From Spirochaetia bacterium (lineage in GTDB: Bacteria > Spirochaetota > Spirochaetia > Treponematales > Breznakiellaceae), in NCBI GenBank assembly GCA_026002045.1, contig BOAV01000055.1, positions 1 through 16,127 of the forward strand: a DNA stretch of 16,127 nt, given 5' to 3'. Below are positions 1-7,135 of this stretch, piece by piece; position 1 is the first letter of the stretch; every line of letters begins with the position of its first letter. A program made the translations under genes and the position numbers. The notes beneath the pieces are model-generated. The model did no database searches. It saw only the letters and a program-made list of their open reading frames with translations, and was not told where the DNA came from.

Positions 1-259
1 GTTGTTATTCGTGGTTACGGGGTCAGTGTTCTGCCCCAGGTCCACAGCAACCGGTAGTTGTCCTTCCGAACTCCTACAGCATACCAGATAAACCGCATAC
101 TATTTATCATAGCTTCGTGGTTAAATTCTTAATTTTGGAACTGCTTCAGATGTACGGAATAATCCAAAAAGCAAGCGTAACTTTTCATAAACTTCCCCCC
201 TATAATAATGAATATCAATTTTAATTATTGGAATTGACAGGTTTTTACAGGAGGAGTAT
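1..259. other. Upstream non-coding region of the transporter operon
   Basis: No convincing gene is seen here. The first 57 bases read open on the + strand and end in TAG at 55-57 (last residues GYGVSVLPQVHSNR), so they could be the tail of an upstream gene, but too little is present to name it. The rest is AT-rich leader and promoter DNA for the downstream binding-protein gene, including a run of six C at 195-200 and a partial palindrome (CAATT at 216-220 against AATTG at 232-236) that could be an operator. Confidence 0.5.
201..206 (+). promoter_or_regulatory. Putative -10 box of the transporter operon
   Basis: TATAAT is a perfect consensus -10 hexamer about 54 bases before the start codon of the binding-protein gene. 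The matching -35 position (about 178-183, TAACTT) is poor, which would fit an activator-dependent promoter. The partial palindrome at 216-236 lies just past the expected transcription start, a usual place for a repressor site. Confidence 0.4.
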
Positions 260-1774
260 ATGAAATTTTCAAAATGGGCGCTTATCCTGATCATGGTAAG
301 CATCGCCGGGAATCTGTTTGCGGCCGGGGGAGGTCAAAAGGCCGACCAAAGCGCTGCGGCCGATGGGTTCAAATTCGGCTTTATGGCAAACTTCAACCAG
401 CCGGAGCCGCCCAAGGATTCAACCAGGATGCTTCAGTACTGGAAGAACGAACTCAAGGCGGATGTGGATTTTACCTGGGTTCCCAATTCGGCCTATAATG
501 ACAAACTTGCCGCGCAGCTTGCCGCCGCGGATCTGCCCCACGTCATCGTGGCAAGATCCCCCAAGGACGGCCTCATCGTCCAGTCCGTGCGGGACGGCCT
601 TTTCTGGCCCCTGGACAAGTACCTCAACAACCCGGCCTATCCCGGTCTCGACCGGCTGGGGGATATCCGGCTGAACAACCTCAAAATTGACGGCAAGACC
701 TACGCCCTCCCCAAAGAACGGGACATCGTGCGCTCCTGCATGTATTTCCGCCAGGACTGGATGGACAAGCTGGGGCTTAAAACCCCTACCACCATTGATG
801 AGATCTACGCGGTCCTCAAGGCCTTTACCGAGCGGGACCCCGATGGCAACGGCAGGAATGACACCACCGGCATTTCCATGAAGGGCCGGAACCTGGATAT
901 CTATACCACCAATGTGAGCATCTATTACGGCGGGCAGGCCGAATGGTACCTCGCCGATGACGGAACCATCCACAACGAAGTGGATAACCCTTCCTATGAA
1001 AAAGCCCTGAACTGGTACCGGGATGTGTTTGCCAAGGGCTATATCATCAGTAATCTGGTGGAAAACAACGATGAATACGTCCCCTTCCAGCAGGGCCGGG
1101 CAGGTTTTGTGTTTACCGACGCCTTTACGGATATCATTGACGCCCGGATCAAACTCAACTCGGTTTTCCCGGACGCCAAAGTGGGGTTTGCCAATAAAAT
1201 CACCGCCCCCAACGGGGTTGTGGGGATGAAGGCCTATATCGGTTATACCGGCGCACTCATGTTCCCCCGGACTTCCATCAAGACCGAAGCGGAACTGGAC
1301 CGGATCATGAAATTCTTTGACCTTTTGGGAACCGATAAAAACATCCTGATCATGCGCCGGGGTTTTGAGGGGGAGACCTACTCCATCCAGAACGGCAAAC
1401 TTTCCTTTACCGCGGATCAGACCAAACGGTTCCGGGAAGTCGATTTCCCCGATGCCGATCAGATCACCCCCTACTATGTGACCAAGCCGATCCCGGAACT
1501 GGCCAGCGATCCCCTGCAGCAGGCGATCAACGATGCGGTGGATGGCTATGACGGGAAACTGTACCCCAACTACATTAACATCTACATTTCTGAAACTTCG
1601 GTGAAACTGGGTTCCAGCCTTCCCGATATCCTGCGGGATGCCCGGATGAAGTACGTGCTGGGCCAGATTGACCTTGCGGGTTGGCGGGCGGCTGTCACCC
1701 AATGGAAGGCCGCGGGCGGCGACAAGGTTGCCGCGGAACTTACCGCAGCCTATAAAGCGGATCAAAAGAAGTAA
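260..1774 (+). CDS. Extracellular solute-binding protein of a carbohydrate ABC importer (YtcQ/LipO-like)
   Basis: This 504-residue protein should capture the substrate outside the inner membrane and deliver it to the two permeases encoded next. A signal peptide is clear: basic start, hydrophobic stretch at residues 6-20, and a likely cleavage after NLFA before AGGGQ. There is no lipobox cysteine, so it is probably a soluble periplasmic protein, with the small-residue mature start common in treponeme binding proteins. The mature part has the size and feel of the family-1 oligosaccharide-binding proteins paired with LplB/YtcP permeases, for example a region near residue 190 rich in Asp/Gly/Asn (DPDGNGRNDTTG), typical of this group. 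A strong ribosome site (AGGAGGAG, 249-256) fixes the ATG. It is the first gene of the operon and is separated from the permeases by a long hairpin. The family call is firm; the substrate is unknown, with acidic sugar or oligosaccharide inferred from neighbours. Confidence 0.9.
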   Translation: MKFSKWALILIMVSIAGNLFAAGGGQKADQSAAADGFKFGFMANFNQPEPPKDSTRMLQYWKNELKADVDFTWVPNSAYNDKLAAQLAAADLPHVIVARSPKDGLIVQSVRDGLFWPLDKYLNNPAYPGLDRLGDIRLNNLKIDGKTYALPKERDIVRSCMYFRQDWMDKLGLKTPTTIDEIYAVLKAFTERDPDGNGRNDTTGISMKGRNLDIYTTNVSIYYGGQAEWYLADDGTIHNEVDNPSYEKALNWYRDVFAKGYIISNLVENNDEYVPFQQGRAGFVFTDAFTDIIDARIKLNSVFPDAKVGFANKITAPNGVVGMKAYIGYTGALMFPRTSIKTEAELDRIMKFFDLLGTDKNILIMRRGFEGETYSIQNGKLSFTADQTKRFREVDFPDADQITPYYVTKPIPELASDPLQQAINDAVDGYDGKLYPNYINIYISETSVKLGSSLPDILRDARMKYVLGQIDLAGWRAAVTQWKAAGGDKVAAELTAAYKADQKK

Positions 1775-1782
1775 ATTTCCGT

Positions 1783-1824
1783 GAACAGTAATACTGCGGA
1801 CAATAGACCGCAGTATTACTGTTC
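1783..1824 (+). promoter_or_regulatory. Perfect 17-bp intergenic hairpin after the binding-protein gene
   Basis: GAACAGTAATACTGCGG at 1783-1799 is followed by an 8-base loop and its exact reverse complement at 1808-1824. No T-run follows, so it is not a classical terminator. In transporter operons a hairpin in this spot commonly protects the 3' end of the binding-protein message, so that this part is made in excess over the permeases. That role is inference from position and shape. Confidence 0.7.
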
Positions 1825-1848
1825 GTCTCATCTTTAGGGGAGTATTTA

Positions 1849-2778
1849 ATGGCGCGTCCCTCTGTTGCGAAAAAACCGTTCAGCAGATCAGCTTTTTATA
1901 AGGACCGGTGGCTCTACCTGATGCTGCTTCCGGGGATCGTTTTTTTTGTTATTTACAAATACGGCCCCATGTGGGGCATCACCCTGGCCTTTAAAAACTA
2001 CCGGCCCTTTCTGGGCTTTTTCGGCAGCGCCTGGGTGGGGCTTGAAAATTTTGAGCGCTTCTTTACCGACCGCGCCTTTATGCAGCTCTTTTCCAATACC
2101 CTGATTTTATCTCTCCTTAATCTGGTGATCAATTTTCCGGTGCCGATTATCTTTGCCCTCCTCTTCAACGAGGTCCGCAACAAATATTTTTTAAAAATCG
2201 TACAAACCGTTACCTATCTGCCCCACTTTATGTCATGGGTGGTGGTGGCGGGGCTTTCCTATGTGATGTTTACCACCGAAGGGGGCATCATCAATGAGGG
2301 GATCAAGGCATTAGGTTTTCCGCCGATTAATTTCCTGTCCAGCGAAAAACTGTTCCGGCCCATGATTGTGGGACAGGCCATGTGGCGGGAAACCGGCTGG
2401 GGGACCATCGTGTACCTTGCGGCCCTGAGCGGTGTCGATGTTGAACAGTACGAGGCGGCCCGGATAGACGGGGCAAACCGCCTCCAGCAATTATGGCATA
2501 TCACCCTGCCCTCAATAAAAGTGGTTATCATCACCATGTTCATCCTGCGGCTCGGAAATATTCTGGATACCGGTTTCGATCAGATCTACAATATGCTGAA
2601 CGAGATGAACCGCAGCGTTGGTGAAGTATTCGACACCTATGTGTACCGCTTCGGTATCAACATGGGACAGCTCAGTTATTCTACCGCTGTGGGGGTTTTT
2701 AAATCGGTCATCGGGCTCATTCTGGTGCTGGGTACCGACCGGCTGGCAAAGAAGGCCGGGGAAGAGGGTATCCTGTAA
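1849..2778 (+). CDS. ABC transporter permease, LplB/YteP type
   Basis: This 309-residue inner-membrane protein forms half of the translocation channel. It shows a cytoplasmic basic N-terminus, a first membrane segment at about residues 20-40, and further hydrophobic segments spread to the C-terminus, consistent with six helices. The cytoplasmic coupling loop of binding-protein-dependent permeases is plain at about residues 197-217 (EQYEAARIDGANRLQQLWHI), where the ATPase docks. The ribosome site AGGGGAG (1836-1842) supports the ATG. Its TAA stop shares a base with the ATG of the next permease (TAATG), implying coupled translation of the two channel subunits. No ATPase gene is present in the window; such importers often use a shared MsmK/UgpC-like ATPase encoded elsewhere, and that is the likely situation here. 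Confidence 0.92.
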   Translation: MARPSVAKKPFSRSAFYKDRWLYLMLLPGIVFFVIYKYGPMWGITLAFKNYRPFLGFFGSAWVGLENFERFFTDRAFMQLFSNTLILSLLNLVINFPVPIIFALLFNEVRNKYFLKIVQTVTYLPHFMSWVVVAGLSYVMFTTEGGIINEGIKALGFPPINFLSSEKLFRPMIVGQAMWRETGWGTIVYLAALSGVDVEQYEAARIDGANRLQQLWHITLPSIKVVIITMFILRLGNILDTGFDQIYNMLNEMNRSVGEVFDTYVYRFGINMGQLSYSTAVGVFKSVIGLILVLGTDRLAKKAGEEGIL

Positions 2779-3662
2779 TGAAATCGATGAAAACGAAATC
2801 TGTTTCTTCCCGGATAGCGGATATCATTATTTACACTATCCTGACTTTATTTGCCCTGGTTACCCTGCTGCCCTTCTACAACATACTGGTAGGCTCCCTG
2901 GCATCCGCACGGGAAAATGCCCTGAATCCCTTTATCCTCTGGCCCAGGGAACCGACCCTGGACGCCTACCGATATATGATCTCATCGGCAACCATGCCGA
3001 GGGCGCTCATGGTTTCCATATATATCACCGTGATAGGAACCGCCGCCAATATCGCCATGACCACCCTTATGGCATGGCCCCTGGCCCACAAAAGCCTCAA
3101 AGGCCGTTCCACATTGATGTTCCTCATCACCTTTACCATGATATTTTCCGGGGGGATGATCCCCAATTATTTTATCGTGCGGGCCACGGGGCTCCTCAAT
3201 TCATTCAGCGCCCTGATAATCCCTTCGCTGATAAACGCCTTTAACCTGATTTTAATGAAAAACTTTTTCCAGGGAATTCCCCTCAGCCTTGAGGAATCCG
3301 CCAAAATGGACGGATATAACGATCTTTTTATACTTATACGGATTGTTATCCCCCTGTCCCTGCCGGCCATCGCAACCTTTACCCTGTTTTATGCGGTGGG
3401 CCACTGGAACAGTTTTATGAATGTGCTGCTCTATATCAACGATCCGAAAAAATGGAACATTCAGATATTGCTGCGGCAGATCGTCATCCTCTCCCAGGGT
3501 GGGATTGGGGATTCGGCCTCGGTGGGTGAAAATTTTGTTATCCCGCCCCAGGGGGTAAAGATGGCGGCCATCATGTTTTCCACCCTTCCCATTTTGATAG
3601 TATATCCGTTCCTGCAAAAATATTTTACCAAGGGCGTTCTTGCGGGATCGATAAAAGGATAA
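2778..3662 (+). CDS. ABC transporter permease, YtcP/LplC type (second channel subunit)
   Basis: This 294-residue inner-membrane protein is the second channel half and pairs with the permease just upstream. Its first membrane helix lies at about residues 14-38, with the family-typical PFYNILVGSLAS following it, and more hydrophobic segments come after. The ATPase-docking loop is at about residues 169-195 (LEESAKMDGYNDLF, then IVIPLSLP). The start overlaps the preceding stop by one base. A second ATG three codons in is possible, but the first is favoured by the TAATG overlap. The C-terminal ending FTKGVLAGSIKG is characteristic of this permease subfamily. It is followed after 15 bases by the enolase-superfamily gene, so transport and metabolism are on one message. 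Confidence 0.92.
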   Translation: MKSMKTKSVSSRIADIIIYTILTLFALVTLLPFYNILVGSLASARENALNPFILWPREPTLDAYRYMISSATMPRALMVSIYITVIGTAANIAMTTLMAWPLAHKSLKGRSTLMFLITFTMIFSGGMIPNYFIVRATGLLNSFSALIIPSLINAFNLILMKNFFQGIPLSLEESAKMDGYNDLFILIRIVIPLSLPAIATFTLFYAVGHWNSFMNVLLYINDPKKWNIQILLRQIVILSQGGIGDSASVGENFVIPPQGVKMAAIMFSTLPILIVYPFLQKYFTKGVLAGSIKG

Positions 3663-3677
3663 ATCCAAGGAGTTTTT

Positions 3678-4874
3678 ATGTATAAGATTCATAGCGATTT
3701 TAAACCCCATAGACCGGTCACCTTTGCACAGCTCCAGGAGCTTATGGACAGGCCGGTGGTAAACACCGCCCTTATCTACCGGCCGGTTATCATTGATTCC
3801 TTTACGTTAATACAGCACGGTAAGGATTTTTTCCTGCGGGTCCGGGGAAAAAACGGGGAAACCGGCACCGCCCCCTGCTCATCACAGGCGGATTATTTTT
3901 ATCCCATTCTTCAAAAGAAAATTCTTCCCAATTTATTGAACAAGGACGCGCGGGATATCGAAAAACTGTTCCACGAAATATTCGTAAACGATCTTAATTA
4001 TAAAATTCAGGGGCTGGCCTGGTGGTGCTGCATCGCCTGGGCGGAATCGGCCCTGCTGGATATGCTGGCCCGGTATGCGGATATCAATGTCACCGAACTT
4101 TTCGGCAAGCGTTACCGGGATGAGCTTGAAATGTACGTGGCAAGCGGCAACCGCCACACCACACCGGAAGAGGAAGTGGATATTTTGCAGCAGCGGGTTA
4201 GTGAGACCGGAGTGCGGGCCATCAAATTTAAACTCGGGGGCCGGATGAGCCGCAACGCCGATTCCCTGGCAGGGCGCACCGAGGGGATTCTCCGCCTTGC
4301 GCGGAAACATTTTGGGGATGATTTTATAATCCACGCCGACGGCAACGGCTCCTTCGACGCCGCCAAGGCCATTGAGGTCGGTAAAATCGTGGAAAGCATT
4401 AACGCCTACTTTTACGAAGAGCCCTGCCCCTTTGACGATCTCTGGGACACCAAGGCGGCGGCGGACGCTCTGGACATCCCCCTGGCCTTTGGGGAACAGG
4501 AGACCAGCCTGCGCCGCTTTGCGTGGATTGTGGAGAACGATGCCGCCCAAGTGCTGCAGCCGGACATTCAGTATACCGGGGGCTTCATCCAGTGCATCAA
4601 GGTCGCCCGGATGGCGGAGGCCGCGGGCAAACCCGTAACCCCCCACGTGTCGGGCGGTTTTCCTTCGTATAATACGTTGTTTTTTTTATCGGTTATCCCC
4701 AATGCGGGGCATTACCATGAGTACAAGCATTACAAGGGAATTGCGGACTGCGTGCCCCGCGGGCTTGCGGTAAAGGACGGCCGGGTACGCATACCCGGCG
4801 GAAAAGGATTGGGTCTTGATCTGGGCTTTTTGGATAAATCCGATGCTCAGTTAATTTTTGAAGTAAAGGAGTAA
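3678..4874 (+). CDS. Enolase-superfamily enzyme, mandelate racemase/sugar-acid dehydratase subgroup
   Basis: This 398-residue cytoplasmic enzyme probably abstracts the proton next to a carboxylate on an imported sugar acid, giving dehydration or epimerisation. The C-terminal barrel carries every hallmark of the mandelate racemase subgroup: Lys183-x-Lys185 (KFK) as the base on one face, Mg ligands Asp221, Glu247 and Glu273, and the Asp296/His323 dyad on the other face. The 26-residue spacing between metal ligands and the 27-residue dyad spacing equal those of mandelate racemase itself. Residues 1-130 form the alpha+beta capping domain that sets specificity. The ribosome site AAGGAG lies just before the ATG. 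The next gene starts 3 bases after the stop. The fold and chemistry class are firm; the exact substrate (for example gluconate-, galactonate- or uronate-like) is not determinable. Length is usual for the family. Confidence 0.88.
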   Translation: MYKIHSDFKPHRPVTFAQLQELMDRPVVNTALIYRPVIIDSFTLIQHGKDFFLRVRGKNGETGTAPCSSQADYFYPILQKKILPNLLNKDARDIEKLFHEIFVNDLNYKIQGLAWWCCIAWAESALLDMLARYADINVTELFGKRYRDELEMYVASGNRHTTPEEEVDILQQRVSETGVRAIKFKLGGRMSRNADSLAGRTEGILRLARKHFGDDFIIHADGNGSFDAAKAIEVGKIVESINAYFYEEPCPFDDLWDTKAAADALDIPLAFGEQETSLRRFAWIVENDAAQVLQPDIQYTGGFIQCIKVARMAEAAGKPVTPHVSGGFPSYNTLFFLSVIPNAGHYHEYKHYKGIADCVPRGLAVKDGRVRIPGGKGLGLDLGFLDKSDAQLIFEVKE

Positions 4875-4877
4875 ATC

Positions 4878-6167
4878 ATGGCGAAAAAGAAATATGTGCA
4901 GGTTGGCACCGGCGGAAGGGCCCGGATGTATTACGAGGCAATATCCACCACCTATAAGGACAGTGCGGAGATAGCGGCCTTCTGCGACATTTCCCAGACC
5001 CGCATGAATTATGCGAACAAGCTGCTCACCGAAAAATACGGGGCCGCACCGGCAAAGACTTATTTTTACACCGAGTTTGAAAAAATGCTGGATGAAATAA
5101 AACCCGACGCCGTTATTGTCACCAGCGTGGATCGTACCCACCACGATTATATTATCCGGTCCATGGAAAAGGGCTACGATGTGATCAGCGAAAAGCCCAT
5201 GACCATCGACGAGAAAAAAGCCCAGGCGATCATCGACACCCAAAAGCGGACGGGCAAAAGTTTACGGGTAACCTTCAATTACCGTTACGCACCCCACAAC
5301 ACCAAGATCCGGGAAATTCTGATGGACGGAACCATCGGCGAAGTATTCTCCATCCATTTTGAATGGCTGCTCAACACCCAGCACGGGGCGGATTATTTCC
5401 GCCGCTGGCACCGGAACAAGCTGAACTCTGGGGGTCTTTTGGTGCATAAGTCCACCCATCATTTTGATCTGGTCAATTTCTGGATCAACAGCCGGCCGGA
5501 AACCGTCTATGCCCTGGGGGATCTTAATTTCTACGGTATGAAAAACGCCGAACGCCGGGGGGTAAAGAATTTCTATTACCGCGCCCACGGAAGCGAGGCG
5601 GCAAAGGACGATCCCTTTGCCATCGACCTGGAAGGAAACGAAGCCCTTAAGGCCCTGTACCTGGATGCGGAAGCGGACTCAGGCTATATCCGGGACCGGA
5701 GCGTATTTTCCGATGATATTTCCATTGAGGACACCATGGGGGTGATGGTCCGTTATCAGAACAACGTGATGATGAGCTACTCCCTTAACGCCTACATGCC
5801 CTGGGAAGGGTACAACATCGCCTTTAACGGCTCCAGGGGCCGCCTTGAGGTGAACGTGGTGGAAAAGTCCTATATCAACGCCGGCGGCGAGAAGGGCGAC
5901 GAAGGCGCGCTGGTGGGCAAGAAGCTCACGGTAAAGCCCATGTTCGGCAAGCCCTACGAAGTGTCCTTTGATGAGGTAAAGGGCGGCCACGGCGGCGGGG
6001 ACACGGTGATGCTGAACGACATCTTCGGCGCCAATCCTCCGCCTGACCGGTTTAAGCGGGCCGCCTCCCATGTGGACGGCGCCTATTCCATCCTGACGGG
6101 GATCGCCGCGAATAAATCAATCGCCTCGGGTCTTCCGGTAAAGATCAAGGATCTGGTGCAGTTTTAG
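4878..6167 (+). CDS. Gfo/Idh/MocA-family NAD(P)-dependent oxidoreductase
   Basis: This 429-residue cytoplasmic enzyme likely oxidises or reduces a sugar or sugar derivative in the same pathway as the enolase-family enzyme. The N-terminal Rossmann domain opens with VGTGGRARMYYEA (about residues 9-21), and the family signature EKPM is at 105-108, where the Lys is catalytic. The substrate-domain motif at 185-197 reads GGLLVHKSTHHFD: it keeps His194 and Asp197 of the usual GGxxxDxGxHxxD pattern but has His190 where Asp is common and Ser192 where Gly is common, a variant seen in part of the family. It is longer than the usual 330-380 residues, with an insertion near 230-290. The gene is the last in the operon, starting 3 bases after the previous stop, with the ribosome site AAAGGAG placed at the end of that gene. 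Substrate unknown. Confidence 0.88.
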   Translation: MAKKKYVQVGTGGRARMYYEAISTTYKDSAEIAAFCDISQTRMNYANKLLTEKYGAAPAKTYFYTEFEKMLDEIKPDAVIVTSVDRTHHDYIIRSMEKGYDVISEKPMTIDEKKAQAIIDTQKRTGKSLRVTFNYRYAPHNTKIREILMDGTIGEVFSIHFEWLLNTQHGADYFRRWHRNKLNSGGLLVHKSTHHFDLVNFWINSRPETVYALGDLNFYGMKNAERRGVKNFYYRAHGSEAAKDDPFAIDLEGNEALKALYLDAEADSGYIRDRSVFSDDISIEDTMGVMVRYQNNVMMSYSLNAYMPWEGYNIAFNGSRGRLEVNVVEKSYINAGGEKGDEGALVGKKLTVKPMFGKPYEVSFDEVKGGHGGGDTVMLNDIFGANPPPDRFKRAASHVDGAYSILTGIAANKSIASGLPVKIKDLVQF

Positions 6168-6177
6168 TTTTGAGCCA

Positions 6178-6207
6178 TTGACCGGCGCTCCCCCTGCGGA
6201 GTATAGT
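6178..6207 (+). promoter_or_regulatory. Promoter of ssrA
   Basis: TTGACC (6178-6183) and TATAGT (6202-6207) are separated by 18 bases and lie about 37 bases before the mature tmRNA 5' end. A short hairpin-capable leader follows (TGAGG against CCTCA, about 6220-6235), which would be removed during 5' maturation. The promoter begins only 10 bases after the oxidoreductase stop codon. Confidence 0.65.
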
Positions 6208-6243
6208 TATCTTTCATCTTGAGGTCCTGTCCTCAGGATGCCC

Positions 6244-6588
6244 GGGGGTGCACCGGTTTCGACTGATGCGATTCGGGATACAGGCTGCAGGTGGAGTGCC
6301 GATCTCCTGATTCGGCAAAAATTTAACTGCCGACAACGACAGTTACGCTTTCGCTGCGTAAGCAGTAGAGCGCGGGACCCGGCTCCGCCGCCTTGAGGGG
6401 CCGGCTTCCCGACGCAATCAAGGCTGGTCAAGCGCCGGGTCCGGACGGCGTGCGACGAGAAATTCCCGGAATACGGATGAGCCGCGTGCCGTTTAGCCAA
6501 GCCCATCCCGACAATTTAATAAACGGCTAAACTTGTAGACGCCTGTGTTTCGCGTACCAGGACGCGGGTCCGACTCCCGCCACCTCCA
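6244..6588 (+). ncRNA. ssrA: tmRNA (transfer-messenger RNA)
   Basis: tmRNA rescues stalled ribosomes: it acts first as alanyl-tRNA, then as a short message that adds a degradation tag. The 5' end GGGGGTG (6244-6250) pairs with CACCTCC (6581-6587) to make the seven-pair acceptor stem, with A6588 as the discriminator. The 5' end continues with the diagnostic GGTTTCGACTG. The T-arm is GCGGG/CCCGC around TCCGACT at 6564-6580. The 3' CCA is not encoded and must be added enzymatically. The tag reading frame at 6329-6361 starts at resume codon GCC and reads ADNDSYAFAA before TAA, with the expected Ala-Ala end; the bases TAACT just before the resume codon fit known tmRNAs. Total length of 345 bases is normal. 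Ends are deduced from pairing and could be off by a base or two. Confidence 0.95.
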
Positions 6589-6591
6589 TAG

Positions 6592-6632
6592 GGAGGTCCA
6601 ACTCCTTGCTGCTCTCGCAGCACTGGACCTCC
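6592..6632. repeat. Inverted repeat/hairpin just after ssrA
   Basis: GGAGGTCCA (6592-6600) pairs with TGGACCTCC (6624-6632), and a nested GCTGC/GCAGC stem with a TCTC loop sits inside (6608-6621). It lies in the tmRNA trailer and also just past the convergent leucine-rich-repeat gene, so it may help end or process both transcripts. No T-run follows on either strand, so calling it an intrinsic terminator would go too far. Confidence 0.6.
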
Positions 6633-6662
6633 ATCAGCTCTCGCAGCACCGGACCTCCATTC
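6611..6662. repeat. Two tandem 26-base repeats carrying a tmRNA 3'-end-like motif
   Basis: Two direct copies (6611-6636 and 6637-6662) match at all but a few positions. Each carries GGACCTCCAT, which resembles the tmRNA end and following base GCCACCTCCAT (6579-6589). The repeats could be a simple local duplication or remains of an integration site, since tmRNA 3' ends are favoured attachment sites. Confidence 0.6.
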
Positions 6663-6670
6663 GGAAGGGT

Positions 6671-7135
6671 TTAATCAATATACAAAATATTAACCGGCGC
6701 CCCCCGGAACACATCGGGGGCAAGCTGAGTTTTTCGGGACATGCTCACCGCCCGCAAATTTACGCAGCCGGAAAAGGCCCCGGTCCCAATATAAGTAACA
6801 CTGGGGGGAATGGAAATGGCGGCAAGGTTTTTGCAGGAGGCAAAGGCATACTCATCAATGATGATAAGGCCATACGCTATGCTTACTATGGTAAGGCCCT
6901 CGCAGCCCCGGAAAGCCCCGGCGCCGATACGGGTAACGCCGTAGGGGATGTTTACCACCACAAGGTTTTTGTTGCCGGAAAAAGCGCCGTCCTCAATGGC
7001 GGTAATGTTATTTTGAATGCCGACATCTCCACCGTCCTCAAGTTCCCAGTCGTTGATTATAAAATCCTCAGCGGTTTGCCCGAAGAGCAATGCCCCTGAG
7101 CTGATACCTATTAGTAATACTATTATTCTTTTCAT
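6671..7135 (-). CDS. Small secreted leucine-rich-repeat protein (BspA/LRR_5-like)
   Basis: The product is 154 residues when started at the ATG at 7135, chosen because GGAGG sits 6-7 bases upstream and because this ATG overlaps the preceding gene's stop in an ATGA. Translation begins MKRIIVLLIGISSGALLFGQ, a signal peptide with likely cleavage around FGQ. The mature part is built from about four repeats of 23 residues with the BspA-type pattern (IEDGAFSGNKNL, IGAGAFRGCEGL, IDEYAFASCKNL, IGTGAFSGCVNL). Such repeats form a curved, protein- or surface-binding scaffold and are widespread in treponeme envelope proteins. It is the third gene of the HPt/HD-GYP operon, which suggests that its level is set together with that signalling pair. 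Its partner is unknown, and it is short for the family. Confidence 0.82.
   Translation of the reverse strand: MKRIIVLLIGISSGALLFGQTAEDFIINDWELEDGGDVGIQNNITAIEDGAFSGNKNLVVVNIPYGVTRIGAGAFRGCEGLTIVSIAYGLIIIDEYAFASCKNLAAISIPPSVTYIGTGAFSGCVNLRAVSMSRKTQLAPDVFRGAPVNILYID

Noticed and set aside
234..239. Perfect TTGACA hexamer before the binding-protein gene
   Set aside because: It is only about 10 bases before the ribosome site, so no -10 box could fit between it and the start codon; probably chance or part of an operator.
419..1831. 470-codon open frame on the - strand opposite the binding-protein gene
   Set aside because: It is antisense to a clearly real, signal-peptide-bearing gene with a strong ribosome site; the translation is low in normal helix or strand patterns and has no recognisable motif.
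6207..6506. 99-codon - strand frame
   Set aside because: It lies opposite the tmRNA and its leader; there is no ribosome site and no protein-like features.
6611..6662. Tandem repeats considered as a CRISPR array
   Set aside because: There are only two directly abutting copies with no spacers and no cas genes in the window.
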